Assembly (NCBI GenBank): GCA_965224065.1
Contig: CBDCYF010000005.1
Span: 1,116,001-1,180,000 of the forward strand
Source of the DNA: JAOTZA01 sp965224065
GTDB lineage: Bacteria; Acidobacteriota; Thermoanaerobaculia; Multivoradales; JAHEKO01
Reading direction: 5' to 3'
DNA length: 64,000 nucleotides
In this document: in pieces, positions 1 through 8,736 of the stretch
How the letters are laid out: each line of letters opens with the position of its first letter
How positions within the stretch are numbered: position 1 is the stretch's first letter
Program-made: the position numbers and the translations under genes
Notes under the pieces: generated by a model
What the model was told of the DNA's origin: nothing
The model's database searches: none
What the model saw: only the letters and a program-made list of their open reading frames with translations

Positions 1-1115
1 TCGGGGTCCTGGTCGATTCCTTCAACCGGATGACCGAGCAGCTCAAGAGCAATAAGGAAGACTTGCTGGGCGCCAACCAGCGGCTGGAAGAGGAGCGCGC
101 GTTGATCGCGGCGGTGCTCGAGAACGTCGCCGCCGGCGTGGTGTCGGTGGACAACGAGGGCCGGGTTCTGGTTTTCAACCGCGCGGCGTCCAGAATGCTG
201 GGGCGGGAACGCACCGACGACGCGACGACGACGATCCAGCAAGCGTGGGGCGAAGGTGAGCTCTCCAAGCTGGCCCGGCTGTTCGCCGAAGACCCCGGAC
301 CGAGCGGCCGCCTGCATCGGACCGTCCGGCTGCTCCTCGGTGGCCGGTGGAAGACATTCGAGGCCAAGGTTCGCGCCATGCCTGATCAGGAGGGCAAGAC
401 CAGCGGCCGCGTCATGGTGCTCGAAGACCTCACCGAGCTGATCCAGGCGCAGCAGCGTGCCGCCTGGCACGACGCCGCCCGCCGGGTGGCACACGAGATC
501 AAGAACCCCCTGACCCCGATCAAGCTATCGGCCGAACGGATCCTCAAACGCTACCGGGACCGGGACCCCGAGCTCGGCAGCGCTCTCGAGGAGGGCGTGG
601 AGATCATCGGCAACGAGGTGCAGACGATGGAGGGTCTGGTGGACGAGTTCTCGCGTTTCGCGCGGATGCGGCCACCCCAGCCCACCGAGACCGACATGGC
701 CAAGCTGGTTCGCGAGACCCTCCGGCTCTACGACGGCATCAAGGCCGGCGTGGAGGTCGACGGCAGCATCGACGGCGAGGCCGCCTCGGCGGTCGTCGAC
801 CCCGAGCAGATCAAACGGGTGTTGATCAATCTCCTGGACAACGCCGTCGACGCCACCGAGGCTCCGGGGAGCGTTCGCGTCTCGGTCCACAAGTCCAACG
901 GCAGCCTCGAGATCGAGGTTGCCGATACCGGCCGCGGGATCCCCGCCGACTCCCACGAAAAACTCTTCCTCCCCCACTTCTCCACCAAGGGCCGGGGGAC
1001 CGGGCTCGGCCTGTCGATCGTCCACCGCATCGTCGACGAGCACCACGGCACCGTCAGCGTGGCGGCCAACCGTCCCCAGGGAACGATCTTCTCGATCCAG
1101 CTCCCGCAAGGGTAG
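1..1115 (+). CDS. NtrY-type sensor histidine kinase, C-terminal part
   Basis: The gene is cut by the left window edge; the reading frame is open from base 3 and ends at TAG 1113-1115, leaving about 371 residues. Visible in order: the end of a HAMP segment (SFNRMTEQL), a short coiled linker, a PAS domain (ENVAAGVVSVDNEGRVLVFN), a HisKA dimerisation domain with the phospho-acceptor His in RRVAHEIKNPLTPIKLSAER, and a HATPase_c domain with N box (NLLDNAVDA), G1 (DTGRGIP) and G2 (GRGTGLGLSI). The HEIKNPLTPIKLSAER signature is that of the NtrY family, membrane kinases that usually phosphorylate the sigma-54 activator NtrX. No response regulator lies beside it here. The only receiver domain in the window is the NtrX-like one fused to LpxC near 58.5 kb, so a functional link is possible but unproven. 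Confidence 0.93.
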   Translation, partial: GVLVDSFNRMTEQLKSNKEDLLGANQRLEEERALIAAVLENVAAGVVSVDNEGRVLVFNRAASRMLGRERTDDATTTIQQAWGEGELSKLARLFAEDPGPSGRLHRTVRLLLGGRWKTFEAKVRAMPDQEGKTSGRVMVLEDLTELIQAQQRAAWHDAARRVAHEIKNPLTPIKLSAERILKRYRDRDPELGSALEEGVEIIGNEVQTMEGLVDEFSRFARMRPPQPTETDMAKLVRETLRLYDGIKAGVEVDGSIDGEAASAVVDPEQIKRVLINLLDNAVDATEAPGSVRVSVHKSNGSLEIEVADTGRGIPADSHEKLFLPHFSTKGRGTGLGLSIVHRIVDEHHGTVSVAANRPQGTIFSIQLPQG

Positions 1116-1130
1116 CGTTCGCACGGCTTT

Positions 1131-1136
1131 TATAAT
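1131..1136 (+). promoter_or_regulatory. -10 hexamer for yqeY, leaderless layout
   Basis: A perfect TATAAT is followed by 6 nt and then the ATG of the YqeY-like gene, so a normal start point would fall on the first base of the start codon. No Shine-Dalgarno sequence is present. Confidence 0.6.
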
Positions 1137-1142
1137 CCGAGT

Positions 1143-1601
1143 ATGGGCAGTATGGGCACCCCACGCGAGCGCATCGAAGCCGAAGTCCAGCAGGCTCTCA
1201 AGTCCGGCGACAAGGAACGGCTGGCGACGTTGAGGCTGCTTCTCAACTCGATCAAAAACGAGCGCATACGAACCGGCGAAGAAGTAAGTGAAGACGGCTT
1301 TTTGCGTCTGGTCCAGAAAGCGATCAAACAGCGTCAGGAGTCGGCCGAGCAATACCGCTCCGGCGGCCGGGAGGAGCTGGCCGAGCGCGAGCAGCGGGAA
1401 GCGGAGATCCTGGGTGTCTACCTCCCACCGCAGGCCACCGAGGACGACATCCGAGAGGCTATCGAGGCCTTTGTGAGCGAGAACGAGCTTTCCGGTCCGG
1501 CGGCCATGGGCGCGGTGATGAAGGCGATGCTGGAGCGGTTTGGCGGCAGCGCCGACGGCGGCACGATCAGCCGCATCGCCCGCCAAGTGCTGGCGGGTTA
1601 G
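1143..1601 (+). CDS. GatB/YqeY domain-containing protein
   Basis: This 152-residue protein matches the YqeY family along its whole length: LKSGDKERLATLRLLLNSIKN near the start, KAIKQRQESAEQYRSGGREE in the middle, and EILGVYLPPQATEDDIREAI followed by the AMGAVMKAMLERFGG tail-domain motif. The domain resembles the C-terminal tRNA-binding module of GatB, the amidotransferase that corrects misacylated tRNA. The role of stand-alone YqeY is not settled. The start is fixed by the TATAAT just upstream; an in-frame ATG at codon 4 (position 1152) is an alternative. It sits 24 nt ahead of selB on the same strand and is probably co-transcribed with it. Confidence 0.93.
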   Translation: MGSMGTPRERIEAEVQQALKSGDKERLATLRLLLNSIKNERIRTGEEVSEDGFLRLVQKAIKQRQESAEQYRSGGREELAEREQREAEILGVYLPPQATEDDIREAIEAFVSENELSGPAAMGAVMKAMLERFGGSADGGTISRIARQVLAG

Positions 1602-1625
1602 CCGGCGCCTGGCGACGGAACGCCG

Positions 1626-3536
1626 GTGAGCGACATGAGACGGACGATCGTCGGCACCGCCGGCCACATCGACCACGGTAAGACCCGGCTGATCGAGGCG
1701 CTCACCGGTACCGACTGCGACCGCTGGGCCGAGGAGAAGGACCGCGGCATCACCATCGACCTGGGGTTCGCACACCTCGAGCGCGACGACGTCCAGGTCG
1801 GCTTTGTCGACGTCCCCGGCCACGAGCGGTTTCTGCACAACGCGCTGGCCGGGCTGGGCGGCATCCGGGTCATGCTGCTGGTGGTGGCCGCCGACGAGGG
1901 GGTCAAGCCGCAGACCCGCGAGCACCTTGCGATCTGCTCGCTGCTGGAGATCCCCGCGGCCGTCGTCGCCCTGACCAAATCCGATCTGGTCACGCCCGAC
2001 TTGTTGGAGCTGGCGGAGCTCGAGATCGGGGAGCTGCTGGCGCCGACACCCTTTGCCGACTCCAGGGTCCTGGCGGTGTCGGGTGTGACCGGGGAGGGGA
2101 TTCCCGAGCTCGAGAACGAACTCGTGGAGCTGGCGCGGCGCCACGCCGTGTCCCCCGAGCCCGACCGCCTGGCCCGGCTGCCCGTCGACCGGGTATTTCT
2201 GCTCAAGGGCCTGGGGCTGGTCGTCACCGGCACCCTGGTGTCGGGCGAGGTCAAGCCGGGCGACACCCTGCAGAAGAGCGGTGGCGGAGAGACCGCGCGG
2301 ATCCGGAGCGTCCAGGTCCACGGACGGCCCCGTGAGGTGGCGCAGGAGGGCGAACGCACCGCGCTGCAAGTGACCGGACTCGATCACCGGAGTCTCGGGC
2401 GAGGCGACCAGTTGGTGACCCCGGAAGGGTTCCGGACAGCACGTCGCCTGGTGGCGCGCTTCACCCTGCTCAATGACGCGCCACGCGCGATCAAGGGCTC
2501 GACACCGGTGCGCGTCCATCTCCTGTCGAGCCATGTTGGCGGCCGACTGCGCCCACTCGATCCCCCCGAGCTCGAGCCCGGCGACACCGGGCTGGTCGAG
2601 ATCCGCTGCGCGGCCGCGATCACCGCCGTGCCGGGCGATCGGTTGATCGTTCGGCGGCCGTCACCCCCGGCGACGATCGGTGGAGGCGCGGTGCTGGACA
2701 CCGGCTGGCGCCCACGCCGCGGCAAGGCCCTCCAGCGGGCACTGGCCGGCGTCACCGCCGATCGCGCCGCCCTGCTGCACCACTGGGTGGTCGAAGAGGG
2801 CGAGAGGGGCGCCTCGACACAGGATCTGGCCCGGCGCCTGGGCGTCCGGGCACAGGCGGTCGAGGCTGAGCTCGCGGCGCTGGTCGAGGATCAGCGCCTG
2901 CTGGCCGTTCCTTCGGGGACCGGTCATGGCCAGCGCTGGCTCGACCCGCGGGCCTACCGGCGCGTCGGCCGGCGCGCCAAAAAGGTCCTCGAGGACTACT
3001 TCCGTCACGAGCGGCTGGCCGAGGGGATGCCCAAAGCCGAGGCCCTCGAGCGGATCCTCCCAGGCGGTGCCGCCGAGCTCACCGATGTCTACCTCGAATG
3101 GCTGACGTTGCAGAAGATCGTCACGATCGACGGCGACCGGATCAATCTCCCCGGCCGCGAGGCACAGCTCTCAAACCAGGAGTCGGCGCTGTCCAAGGGC
3201 CTTCTGGCCGTGTTCGAGAAGGCGGGGCTCGAACCGCCCGCGCCGGCGCGTTTGGCCGAGCTCGTGGGCGGCAAGCCACAGACCGTCGCCGGCGTGGTGG
3301 ACTATCTGATCGAGCGGCGCCGGCTGCTGCGGCTGCCCGGAGGGCTGATCATCGCGGCCTCCGCGGCCGCCCGGCTGGTCGATGACTTGCGAGCGACCGG
3401 TTGGGACGATTTCAGCGTGGGAGATTTCAAAAAACATTTCGGTCTGACCCGCAAATGGGCCATCCCCCTTCTGGAGTATCTCGATTCCAGCGAGGTGACT
3501 CGCAGAGTGGAGAACCGCCGGCAGATCGTGCGCTGA
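1626..3536 (+). CDS. selB: Selenocysteine-specific translation elongation factor SelB
   Basis: SelB delivers Sec-tRNA to UGA codons marked by a SECIS RNA. The 636-residue protein begins with a translation GTPase domain: G1 GHIDHGKT (residues about 13-20), the G2 region RGITIDLGF, G3 DVPGHE and G4 TKSD. SelB diagnostics include ALTGTDCDRWAEEKDRGITI and the short LLVVAADEGVKPQTREHL stretch. Beta-barrel domains follow (VDRVFLLKGLGLVVTGTLVSG), then a long C-terminal region of winged helices (about 370-636) ending DFSVGDFKKHFGLTRKWAIPLLEYLD, which is the SECIS-binding part in characterised SelB. The start is a GTG at 1626; an ATG at 1635 is possible. selA, selD and tRNA-Sec are not in the window, so the rest of the Sec machinery must be elsewhere. 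Confidence 0.96.
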   Translation: MSDMRRTIVGTAGHIDHGKTRLIEALTGTDCDRWAEEKDRGITIDLGFAHLERDDVQVGFVDVPGHERFLHNALAGLGGIRVMLLVVAADEGVKPQTREHLAICSLLEIPAAVVALTKSDLVTPDLLELAELEIGELLAPTPFADSRVLAVSGVTGEGIPELENELVELARRHAVSPEPDRLARLPVDRVFLLKGLGLVVTGTLVSGEVKPGDTLQKSGGGETARIRSVQVHGRPREVAQEGERTALQVTGLDHRSLGRGDQLVTPEGFRTARRLVARFTLLNDAPRAIKGSTPVRVHLLSSHVGGRLRPLDPPELEPGDTGLVEIRCAAAITAVPGDRLIVRRPSPPATIGGGAVLDTGWRPRRGKALQRALAGVTADRAALLHHWVVEEGERGASTQDLARRLGVRAQAVEAELAALVEDQRLLAVPSGTGHGQRWLDPRAYRRVGRRAKKVLEDYFRHERLAEGMPKAEALERILPGGAAELTDVYLEWLTLQKIVTIDGDRINLPGREAQLSNQESALSKGLLAVFEKAGLEPPAPARLAELVGGKPQTVAGVVDYLIERRRLLRLPGGLIIAASAAARLVDDLRATGWDDFSVGDFKKHFGLTRKWAIPLLEYLDSSEVTRRVENRRQIVR

Positions 3537-3653
3537 ATTTCTCCTTAGAGATCCAGGTTTGCCGCTCGTAATATGGTACGCTCGCCACACGGTCAGCCCT
3601 GGTGATCGCCTGAGATCGGAAACTCTCTACGTCGGCAAATGGAGGTAGCGCTG

Positions 3654-4829
3654 ATGAAACGCAATAGGAGAAAAGCCTGGCTCGGCCACCGCGTGGGGGC
3701 GAGTCTCACCGCTTTGCTTCTCGCAGTTGGGTTTGGAGCCGTCCCGGCTCTCGCTGACTGCGCCGAAGACGGGAGCGGGTGTTGGACATTCCGCATTCAG
3801 GGAGGCGTCTCCGACGCCGATGACGAAAGCCGCCAGTTGACCGATGTCGGCAACGGGCAGTTCGAGTCGTCCAAACTCAAGATCGGCCAGGGCACGACCC
3901 TTGGCCTCGGCCTCGAGCGCCAATTCACCAGCAGGGTCGGACTCGGTCTGGGTCTTTCGCAGACCCAGCTCGACGCGCTCTGTGTCTTTGACTCGGCAGA
4001 CGTGTGGCTGATGGAAAACGACGACCTCGAGGCGACGGCCTTCAGCGCCGGTCCGGTTTTTCACCTGACCCCCAACCGCAAGGCGGATGTCTTCTTGCGG
4101 CCGTTTCTGGCGCTGGTCGAGTTTGACGACGTCGGGATCGACAGCCTCGGAGCCGCCAGGGAGACCGCATTCGACGACGAGACCACCTTTGGCATCGACT
4201 TGGGTGTAGACATCCCCATCGCCGCCAAGTGGGCCTTTACCGTCGGCGCGTCTCTGCTGGACCTCGACGCCGCACCGACCCGGGGAATCCATCAGGGCGG
4301 GACGCTCGACGTCAGCCCGCTGAGTGTGCTCGCCGGTCTGGCGTTCTCACCACGCTTTGGCGGAGGCGTCAAGCCGATGGAAGAGCCCGTCGAGCCGCCG
4401 CCACCTCCTCCGCCGCCTCCCCCACCGCCACCGCCACCCCCACCGCCGCCGCCACCGCCGCCGGTAGAGGAGAAACCAGCTCCCAAGCTCGAGCGTCGTG
4501 AGTCCTGCGCCTTCATCTATGGAAGCTCGCGGGTCGACAACATCTGCAAGGCAAAGCTGGACGAGATCGGCCAGAGCATGGCGAATGACCCGAGCCTGGT
4601 GGCGTTCGTCACCGGCCACTCCGACAGCTCGGGCTCCGATGCGTCCAACGACCGACGCAGCCAGGCGCGAGCCGAAGCGGTCAAGGAGTATCTGGTGGAT
4701 CGGTACAACATCGATCCTTCGCGGATCACCACCTCGGGCGCCGGTTCGAGCGCGCCGATCGCCTCGAACGACACCGCGGACGGCAGGCGGCAAAACCGCC
4801 GCGCGGAGATCCTGGTGACCCAGCCCTAG
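3654..4829 (+). CDS. OmpA-family outer membrane protein with polyproline hinge
   Basis: Of two in-frame ATGs, 3654 is chosen because GGAGG at 3641-3645 is well spaced from it; the ATG at 3639 overlaps the ribosome site. The 391-residue product has a signal peptide ending near VPALADCAED. An N-terminal beta-barrel of about 200 residues follows (alternating motifs such as LGLGLERQFTSRVGLGLGLS and DLGVDIPIAAKWAFTVGASL), then an unbroken run of 23 prolines encoded at 4395-4463. The C-terminal OmpA peptidoglycan-binding domain has TGHSDSSGSDASNDRRSQAR and GRRQNRRAEILV. It should tie the outer membrane to peptidoglycan across the periplasm. The polyproline run is a rigid spacer that would need EF-P to translate efficiently. 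A strong terminator follows immediately, so it is a single-gene unit. Confidence 0.93.
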   Translation: MKRNRRKAWLGHRVGASLTALLLAVGFGAVPALADCAEDGSGCWTFRIQGGVSDADDESRQLTDVGNGQFESSKLKIGQGTTLGLGLERQFTSRVGLGLGLSQTQLDALCVFDSADVWLMENDDLEATAFSAGPVFHLTPNRKADVFLRPFLALVEFDDVGIDSLGAARETAFDDETTFGIDLGVDIPIAAKWAFTVGASLLDLDAAPTRGIHQGGTLDVSPLSVLAGLAFSPRFGGGVKPMEEPVEPPPPPPPPPPPPPPPPPPPPPPPVEEKPAPKLERRESCAFIYGSSRVDNICKAKLDEIGQSMANDPSLVAFVTGHSDSSGSDASNDRRSQARAEAVKEYLVDRYNIDPSRITTSGAGSSAPIASNDTADGRRQNRRAEILVTQP

Positions 4830-4852
4830 GGCTGAGCCGGTCGCAATCTCAA

Positions 4853-4888
4853 ACGCCGGTCGGCATTGGGTCCGACCGGCGTTTTTTT
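4853..4888 (+). terminator. Rho-independent terminator after the OmpA-family gene
   Basis: The perfect 11-bp inverted repeat ACGCCGGTCGG / CCGACCGGCGT (4853-4863 with 4872-4882) encloses an 8-nt loop and runs directly into seven Ts. It lies 24 nt after the stop codon. Confidence 0.9.
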
Positions 4889-4935
4889 ATCCGCTACTGC
4901 GCAAAGATCGGGTGGCGGGTCGAAAGCCCGGCCGC

Positions 4936-4941
4936 TAGATT
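4936..4941 (+). promoter_or_regulatory. -10 hexamer for the EamA gene, leaderless layout
   Basis: TAGATT is followed by 6 nt and the GTG start codon at 4948. No ribosome-binding site is visible, which argues for a leaderless transcript. Confidence 0.5.
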
Positions 4942-4947
4942 CATCTC

Positions 4948-5877
4948 GTGAGCAGCACTCTCCACCGGGCGCAAGGCAACCCGCGCCTGGGCCTGGCGCT
5001 GGCGCTGAGCACCGCCCTGATCTGGGGCTTTCTCTCCATCGCCCTCAAGCTGTTGCTCGAGGGCATGGACGCGTTCACTATTACCTGGTACCGGCTGACT
5101 TCGTCGGCGGTCCTGCTCGGGATCTACCAGGCGTACCGCGGCAAGCTCCCCGCTCTGGGCCGCATCGGGCGAAACGGCTGGGCCCTGCTGCTGGTCGCGC
5201 TGCTGGGACTGGTCGGGAACTATGTTCTCTTTGTCGTCGCCCTCGACTACGTACCACCGGCCACCGCTCAACTGGTCATCCAGCTCGCGCCGATCCTTTT
5301 TCTGCTCGGCAGCCTGGCGATCTTCCGCGAGGCCTTCAGCCTTCGGCAGTGGGCCGGGCTGGTCGTCCTGATCCTGGGGCTGCTGCTGTTCTTCAACCAA
5401 CGGCTGCCCGAGCTGTTCCGTCTGAGCGGGCGAGAAGCCGTCGGGGTGTTTCTTGTGGTTATCGCGGCGGTCGTCTGGGCCGCGTACGCGCTGGCACAAA
5501 AACAGCTCCTCACCGGACTCTCCTCGGTCAATGTCCTGCTGCTCATCTACATCGGCGCCGCCGTCTTGCTCGCACCGGTGGCCCGGCCAGCGACCGTCTT
5601 CGAGCTGACGCCCTTTCAGCTTGTGCTTCTCATCTTCGGTATCGTCAACACCCTGGCGGCCTATGGCGCCTTTGCCGAAGCGCTCGAGCACTGGGAAGCG
5701 TCCAGAGTGAGCGCCGTCATCGCGTTGACGCCGCTCGTGACCATCGCGGCGGTCTACGCCATCCTCGCGATCTGGCCCGAAGCCGACATCGGCGAGCGCC
5801 TCGGCGCAGTGGGCTTGACCGGCGCCGTGCTGATCGTCGCCGGCTCGGTGATGGCGGCCCTCGGCAAAGCCGACTAG
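4948..5877 (+). CDS. DMT-superfamily (EamA/RhaT) transporter
   Basis: This 309-residue integral membrane protein has the ten-helix, two-repeat EamA layout: the first repeat begins LALALSTALIWGFLSIALKL with AFTITWYRLTSSAVLLG, and the second begins GVFLVVIAAVVWAAYALAQK and ends with PLVTIAAVYAILAIW and GAVLIVAGSVMAALG. EamA proteins mostly export metabolites or amino acids; the substrate cannot be read from sequence. Start is the GTG after the -10 box at 4936. The stop codon TAG (5875-5877) is itself the first three bases of a long palindromic element shared with the convergent polA gene. Confidence 0.9.
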   Translation: MSSTLHRAQGNPRLGLALALSTALIWGFLSIALKLLLEGMDAFTITWYRLTSSAVLLGIYQAYRGKLPALGRIGRNGWALLLVALLGLVGNYVLFVVALDYVPPATAQLVIQLAPILFLLGSLAIFREAFSLRQWAGLVVLILGLLLFFNQRLPELFRLSGREAVGVFLVVIAAVVWAAYALAQKQLLTGLSSVNVLLLIYIGAAVLLAPVARPATVFELTPFQLVLLIFGIVNTLAAYGAFAEALEHWEASRVSAVIALTPLVTIAAVYAILAIWPEADIGERLGAVGLTGAVLIVAGSVMAALGKAD

Positions 5878-6056
5878 CCTGATCTTCTCACCGGCGTTCG
5901 AGTCAGAAGGGCGCAAATGCCTGGAGATACAAGGCTTGCGACCGAGGACGACGCAGGCGTAGCCGTAGCTACGTCGAGAAGCCCGACGGGAGCGCAACGC
6001 AGTAGATTCAGGCATTTCCGGCCTTCGGGCCGGACGCTGGTGAGAAGATCAGGCTA
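5875..6056. repeat. 182-bp palindromic intergenic element between eamA and polA
   Basis: The ends form a perfect 18-bp inverted repeat (TAGCCTGATCTTCTCACC at 5875-5892 against 6039-6056). Inside are nested pairs such as AAATGCCTG / CAGGCATTT and a central CGTAGC-CGTA-GCTACG. Each outermost TAG is the stop codon of one flanking gene, so the element fills the whole space between the convergent genes exactly. It could fold into one long hairpin and act as a bidirectional terminator. It contains no transposase and no gene. Confidence 0.85.
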
Positions 6057-8729
6057 ACTTTTGGCCTCGTACCAGCTCTTGCCCGAGCCGAGGTCGACCA
6101 CCAGCGGCACGGCGAGCTGCTCGACGCCCACCATCTCTTCCCGGACCAGGCCACCCACTGCCTCGACCTGACCCGTGGGGCACTCGATGACCAGTTCATC
6201 GTGGACGGTCAGCAAGAGAGCCGCGTCCGGATGCTCGGCACGCAGACGACGATCGACCGCGATCATCGCCATCTTGAGCAGATCGGCGGCCGTCCCCTGG
6301 ATGCGGGCGTTGATCGCCATGCGCTTGGCGTTCTCGCGCAGGTTGTAATTCCGGCTCTTGATGTCGGGCAGCCACCGCACGCGACCGTAGAGCGTCTCTA
6401 CCTTGCCTTTGCGGGTGGCGAGCTCGACGGTCTCGTCCATGTATCGCTTGACCCCCGCGTAGCGTGAGAGATAGGCGTCGATAAAGCTTTCGGCTTCGGC
6501 CTTGGGAATCTTGAGGTTCTGGGCCAGACCAAAGGCGCTCATCCCGTACATGATGCCGAAGTTGATCACCTTGGCGGCGCGCCGTTGCTCGCCGGTCACC
6601 AGCTCCTCAGCCACGCCCAGCACCGCCGCGGCGGTCGAGGCGTGGATGTCCTTGCCGGCCTGAAAGGCCTCGATCAGCTCGGGCTCTTCGGCGATGTGCG
6701 CCAGCACCCTCAGCTCGATCTGGTTGTAGTCGGCGACCAGCAGCCGCGCGCCTCGCGGCGCCACAAACGCCTTGCGGATCTCCTGGCCTCGCTCGGTCCG
6801 TACCGGGATATTCTGCAGATTGGGGCTGGCGGAAGACAGCCGGCCGGTGGCGGCAACGGCCTGGTGGAACCGCGTGTGGAGCCGCCCGTCCCCGGCGACC
6901 AGCTCGGGGAAGGCGTCCACGTACGTCGATTTGAGCTTGGCGAGCTCGCGGTAGGCGAGGATCTTCTCGGGCAGCTCGTACCCGCGTGTTGCCAGTTCTT
7001 CCAGCGTCGCGGAATCGGTCGAGTAGCTCTTGGTCTTGCGTGTTTTCTTGATGACCGGGTAGCCGAGTCGGTCGAACATGACCTCGCCGAGCTGGCGGGG
7101 CGACTGGATGTTGAAACGGTCCCCGGCGATCTTGTAGATCTCCTCTTCGATCGTCGCCAGCTCCTCGGCCAACTGTTTGGAAAGGCCGTTTAGGAAATCG
7201 ACGTCCAGGACGATTCCCTTCTCCTCCATCGCCACCAGAACGGCCACCAGGGGCGCTTCGATGTCACGGTACACGGCCCCGAGCTCGTCCGCCTCCAGGT
7301 CTTTTTGCAGGCTCTCCGCAAGCCGCCGGGGAATCTCGACACGCTCGGCCGCATAGAGGAGCAGAGGCTCGTGGCCGAGCGGCGGCACTTGCCCCTTGTC
7401 CCAGCCAGCCTCCGAAGCCGCCACGGTCTGGATCCCCAGCCGCTCGAACGCGATCGTCTCCAGAGTGTGCGAGCGCGCCGCCGAGTGCAGCAGGTATGAC
7501 GCCAGCATCGTGTCGAACAATGGCGCCGAGACCTTTTTCTGCCGGGCCTTCTTCTGCGGCGTCTGCTTCTGCCGGACGAGGCGCAACACTTCTTTCAGGT
7601 CGTGGCCATGGAGCTCGCGGGCGCCATCCCCCAGCCAGGCGTCGAGAGTCGAGAGCGCCGCCTTCTCGAGCCCGTCGCGGCGAAAATCACCATAGAGGGC
7701 CGGGCCCGACTCCCCCGCCACGACGGCCCCCAAAGGCGCCTCGCCGCCCTCCTCCGGAGAGCCGCCAACGACACCGACAAAGTAGGGCGCGGCGAGCGCG
7801 GACACTCCCTTCTTCCACTCGGCGGCCGTCAAAGCCTCGACCGCGGGCTCGGTCTCGACGGCCTGCGCCGTGTCGGTCTCGAGCTCCTTGAGCAGGGAGA
7901 AGAACTCGAGCTCACGGTAGATCTTTTTGAGCGCCTCGGCATCGGGGGCTTCGAGTGCGAGCCGTTCCGGCTCGAACTCGACCGGCAGATCGGTGTGAAT
8001 GGTCACCAGCTCCTTGGAGAGCTCGGCCTTGTCACGGTGTTCGGTGAGCCCTTCGCGGTAGCTCTTGCGCTTGACTTCGCCGGCCCGCTCCAGGAGCGTC
8101 TCGAGATCGCCATACTCCTTGATCAGACCGCGAGCGCCTTTCTCTCCGATGCCCGGCACGCCGGGAACGTTGTCCACCGAGTCGCCCTTGAGCGCCAGAA
8201 CGTCGATCACCTTGTCGGGCGGCACGCCAAAGTCCGTCTCGACCAGCTCGGGATCGTAGAGCTTCTCGCGGCCGGTGTGGAACAGACGTACGTGCTCGTC
8301 GACAAGCTGCATCAAATCCTTGTCGGCCGAGACCAGCACCACGTCGTAGCCGGCCGCCGCGGCCTTCTTGGCCAGCGTCCCGAGCACGTCGTCGGCCTCG
8401 TACCGGTTCAGCTCCAGAACGGGGATCCGGTGCGCCTCGATGGCCTTGCGAATCCACGGAATCTGAGGCTTCAGATCCTCGGGCATCGGCTTCCGGTTGG
8501 CCTTGTAGTCGGCGTACTTTTCCTTGCGCAGCACGGTCTCGTCGGAGACGTCGAACGCGATACCCAGATACTCGGGCTCTTGCTCGCGCAGCAGCTTGCG
8601 CAGCATGTTGAGAAAGCCGTAGACGGCGTTGGTGGCGAAGCCCTTGGAGTTGGAGAGGCCGCGGATGGCGTAGAAGGCGCGGAAGATGTTGGAGTACCCG
8701 TCGATCAGAAAGAGGCGCTTCCGCGACAT
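6054..8729 (-). CDS. polA: DNA polymerase I
   Basis: This 891-residue enzyme fills gaps and removes RNA primers during replication and repair. The N-terminal 5'-3' nuclease (about 1-290) keeps the acidic clusters (LIDGYSNIFRAFYAI, ADDVLGTLA, SADKDLMQLV, GDSVDNVPGVPGIGEKGA). The polymerase domain (about 480-891) has motif A DYNQIELRVLAHI, motif B RRAAKVINFGIMYGMS and motif C TVHDELV. The central 3'-5' exonuclease region (about 300-470) has lost its metal ligands: no D-x-E in the first motif (YFVGVVGGSPEEGG) and AAERVE in place of the usual AAEDAD, so proofreading is probably absent, as in Taq and Bacillus Pol I. Monocistronic, with its own promoter. Confidence 0.97.
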   Translation of the reverse strand: MSRKRLFLIDGYSNIFRAFYAIRGLSNSKGFATNAVYGFLNMLRKLLREQEPEYLGIAFDVSDETVLRKEKYADYKANRKPMPEDLKPQIPWIRKAIEAHRIPVLELNRYEADDVLGTLAKKAAAAGYDVVLVSADKDLMQLVDEHVRLFHTGREKLYDPELVETDFGVPPDKVIDVLALKGDSVDNVPGVPGIGEKGARGLIKEYGDLETLLERAGEVKRKSYREGLTEHRDKAELSKELVTIHTDLPVEFEPERLALEAPDAEALKKIYRELEFFSLLKELETDTAQAVETEPAVEALTAAEWKKGVSALAAPYFVGVVGGSPEEGGEAPLGAVVAGESGPALYGDFRRDGLEKAALSTLDAWLGDGARELHGHDLKEVLRLVRQKQTPQKKARQKKVSAPLFDTMLASYLLHSAARSHTLETIAFERLGIQTVAASEAGWDKGQVPPLGHEPLLLYAAERVEIPRRLAESLQKDLEADELGAVYRDIEAPLVAVLVAMEEKGIVLDVDFLNGLSKQLAEELATIEEEIYKIAGDRFNIQSPRQLGEVMFDRLGYPVIKKTRKTKSYSTDSATLEELATRGYELPEKILAYRELAKLKSTYVDAFPELVAGDGRLHTRFHQAVAATGRLSSASPNLQNIPVRTERGQEIRKAFVAPRGARLLVADYNQIELRVLAHIAEEPELIEAFQAGKDIHASTAAAVLGVAEELVTGEQRRAAKVINFGIMYGMSAFGLAQNLKIPKAEAESFIDAYLSRYAGVKRYMDETVELATRKGKVETLYGRVRWLPDIKSRNYNLRENAKRMAINARIQGTAADLLKMAMIAVDRRLRAEHPDAALLLTVHDELVIECPTGQVEAVGGLVREEMVGVEQLAVPLVVDLGSGKSWYEAKS

Positions 8730-8736
8730 GCGCGCG

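Noticed and set aside
525..2534. Very long minus-strand open frame opposite the kinase, yqeY and selB
   Set aside because: It is antisense to three clear genes, has no family motif, and is the kind of shadow frame expected from high-G+C codon use.
3537..3653. Riboswitch upstream of the OmpA-family gene
   Set aside because: The region has a plausible -10 near 3569-3577 and a ribosome site, but no conserved aptamer motif was recognised.
4292..4516. Minus-strand poly-glycine open frame
   Set aside because: It is the complement of the proline codon run of the OmpA-family protein, without its own start signals.
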